Origin: Fastidiosipila sp963510375
GTDB lineage: Bacteria; Bacillota; Clostridia; Saccharofermentanales; Fastidiosipilaceae
Assembly: GCA_963510375.1 (NCBI GenBank)
Contig: CAUPES010000007.1
Span: 1-64,000, forward strand
Direction: 5' to 3'
DNA: 64,000 nucleotides
The translations under genes and the position numbers were made by a program. Below, in pieces: positions 63,703 through 64,000 of the stretch; positions within the stretch are counted from its first letter, which is position 1, and every line of letters starts with the position of its first letter. Below the pieces are notes generated by a model. It saw only the letters and a list, made by a program, of their open reading frames with translations. It was not told the origin of the DNA and ran no database searches.

Positions 63703-64000
63703 CTATTCTGATTTAACAGTGAAATTCTCTTCAGCTAAGTTGTGGAAACTTCTTTCACCACGAATTTCTCTAACTACAATGTCACCACTACCAATAACAT
63801 TAGCTATAACGTTATTTACGCTGACATCAGATTTGAAATCACCAGAGCCACTGATAGAAATATCCAAATCTTCCATAACGCTATCACCTAATCTTACTTC
63901 ACCAGAACCTTGAATTCTAACATTACCATTTCCACGTGCATAGTTTATCTTAACATCACCAGAGCCCAAAATATCCAGGTCAAAGTTATCTACTTTATCT
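63703..64000 (-). CDS. DUF2807 (GIN-domain) protein, C-terminal part
   Basis: The frame stays open to the window edge, so the N-terminus lies outside. The visible 98 residues show the repeating GSGD/GSGE pattern (LGSGDVKIN, QGSGEVRLG, SGSGDFKSD, IGSGDIVVRE) of the DUF2807 putative adhesin-head domain, a right-handed beta-helix. Family members are usually exported or membrane-anchored through an N-terminal part, which cannot be checked here. The end is hydrophilic (ENFTVKSE). It precedes the 39-residue peptide by 19 bp. Confidence 0.85.
   Translation of the reverse strand, partial: DKVDNFDLDILGSGDVKINYARGNGNVRIQGSGEVRLGDSVMEDLDISISGSGDFKSDVSVNNVIANVIGSGDIVVREIRGERSFHNLAEENFTVKSE

Noticed and set aside
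1..64000. tRNA, rRNA, CRISPR array, prophage or biosynthetic gene cluster
   Set aside because: No cloverleaf or rRNA signature, no regularly spaced repeats, no phage structural genes and no NRPS, PKS or RiPP core genes were seen on either strand.

Overview
The window is A+T-rich DNA (roughly two thirds A+T by eye) that is densely packed with genes, nearly all on the minus strand. The gene content (dcw cluster with an Sbp-type protein, NrdR, MurF/MraY/FtsW order, a ClC antiporter, ECF and MalFG-type transporters, leaderless glycosidases) points to a low-G+C Bacillota, most likely a host-associated fermentative member of the Clostridia (Oscillospiraceae-like). The species assignment is inference only. 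I saw no tRNA, rRNA, CRISPR array or intact mobile element.

Region 1 (about 0.1-15.7 kb, all minus) is the division and cell-wall cluster. In transcription order it reads rsmH, an FtsL-like gene, a class B PBP with one PASTA domain, murF, mraY, ftsW, murG, divIB/ftsQ, sbp, ftsZ, nrdR, and it ends in a clear terminator. mraZ, murD, murC and ftsA are absent from their usual places. An esterase and a family I pyrophosphatase lie just upstream.

Region 2 (15.7-28 kb) holds a domain-permuted, tail-anchored GH3 glycosidase, a split chromate-transporter pair, a sialidase-fold protein, an APH-type kinase, a hexose mutarotase-like gene, a CPBP protease, L-lactate dehydrogenase and a type I pullulanase.

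Region 3 (28-38.3 kb) is a coherent sugar operon: ABC binding lipoprotein, two permeases, GH65 phosphorylase, EamA transporter, AraC regulator, beta-phosphoglucomutase and GH42 beta-galactosidase. Imported alpha-glucosides would be phosphorolysed to beta-glucose-1-phosphate and converted to glucose-6-phosphate, while GH42 removes galactose. A GH123 (formerly DUF4091) gene and mscL lie upstream of it.

Region 4 (41-52.3 kb) contains an aldo-keto reductase, nifS-mnmA (tRNA 2-thiolation), a genuine sialidase, an orphan DUF3502-type binding lipoprotein, a scar made of an MFS fragment and an IS3-type end, an ECF S component, a maltose-acetyltransferase homologue whose catalytic His is Tyr, glutaminase and a MalY/PatB lyase.

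Region 5 (52.4-64 kb) contains a LacI regulator, hemolysin III, a ClC antiporter, a GH29 fucosidase, a membrane-bound XRE regulator with a palindrome inside its predicted promoter, an S66 LD-carboxypeptidase, leucyl aminopeptidase, a HerA-like ATPase, an unlisted 39-residue membrane peptide and a truncated DUF2807 gene.

The exoglycosidases (two sialidase-fold proteins, GH29, GH42, GH123, GH3, pullulanase) all lack signal peptides, so the cell appears to import glycans and degrade them inside.
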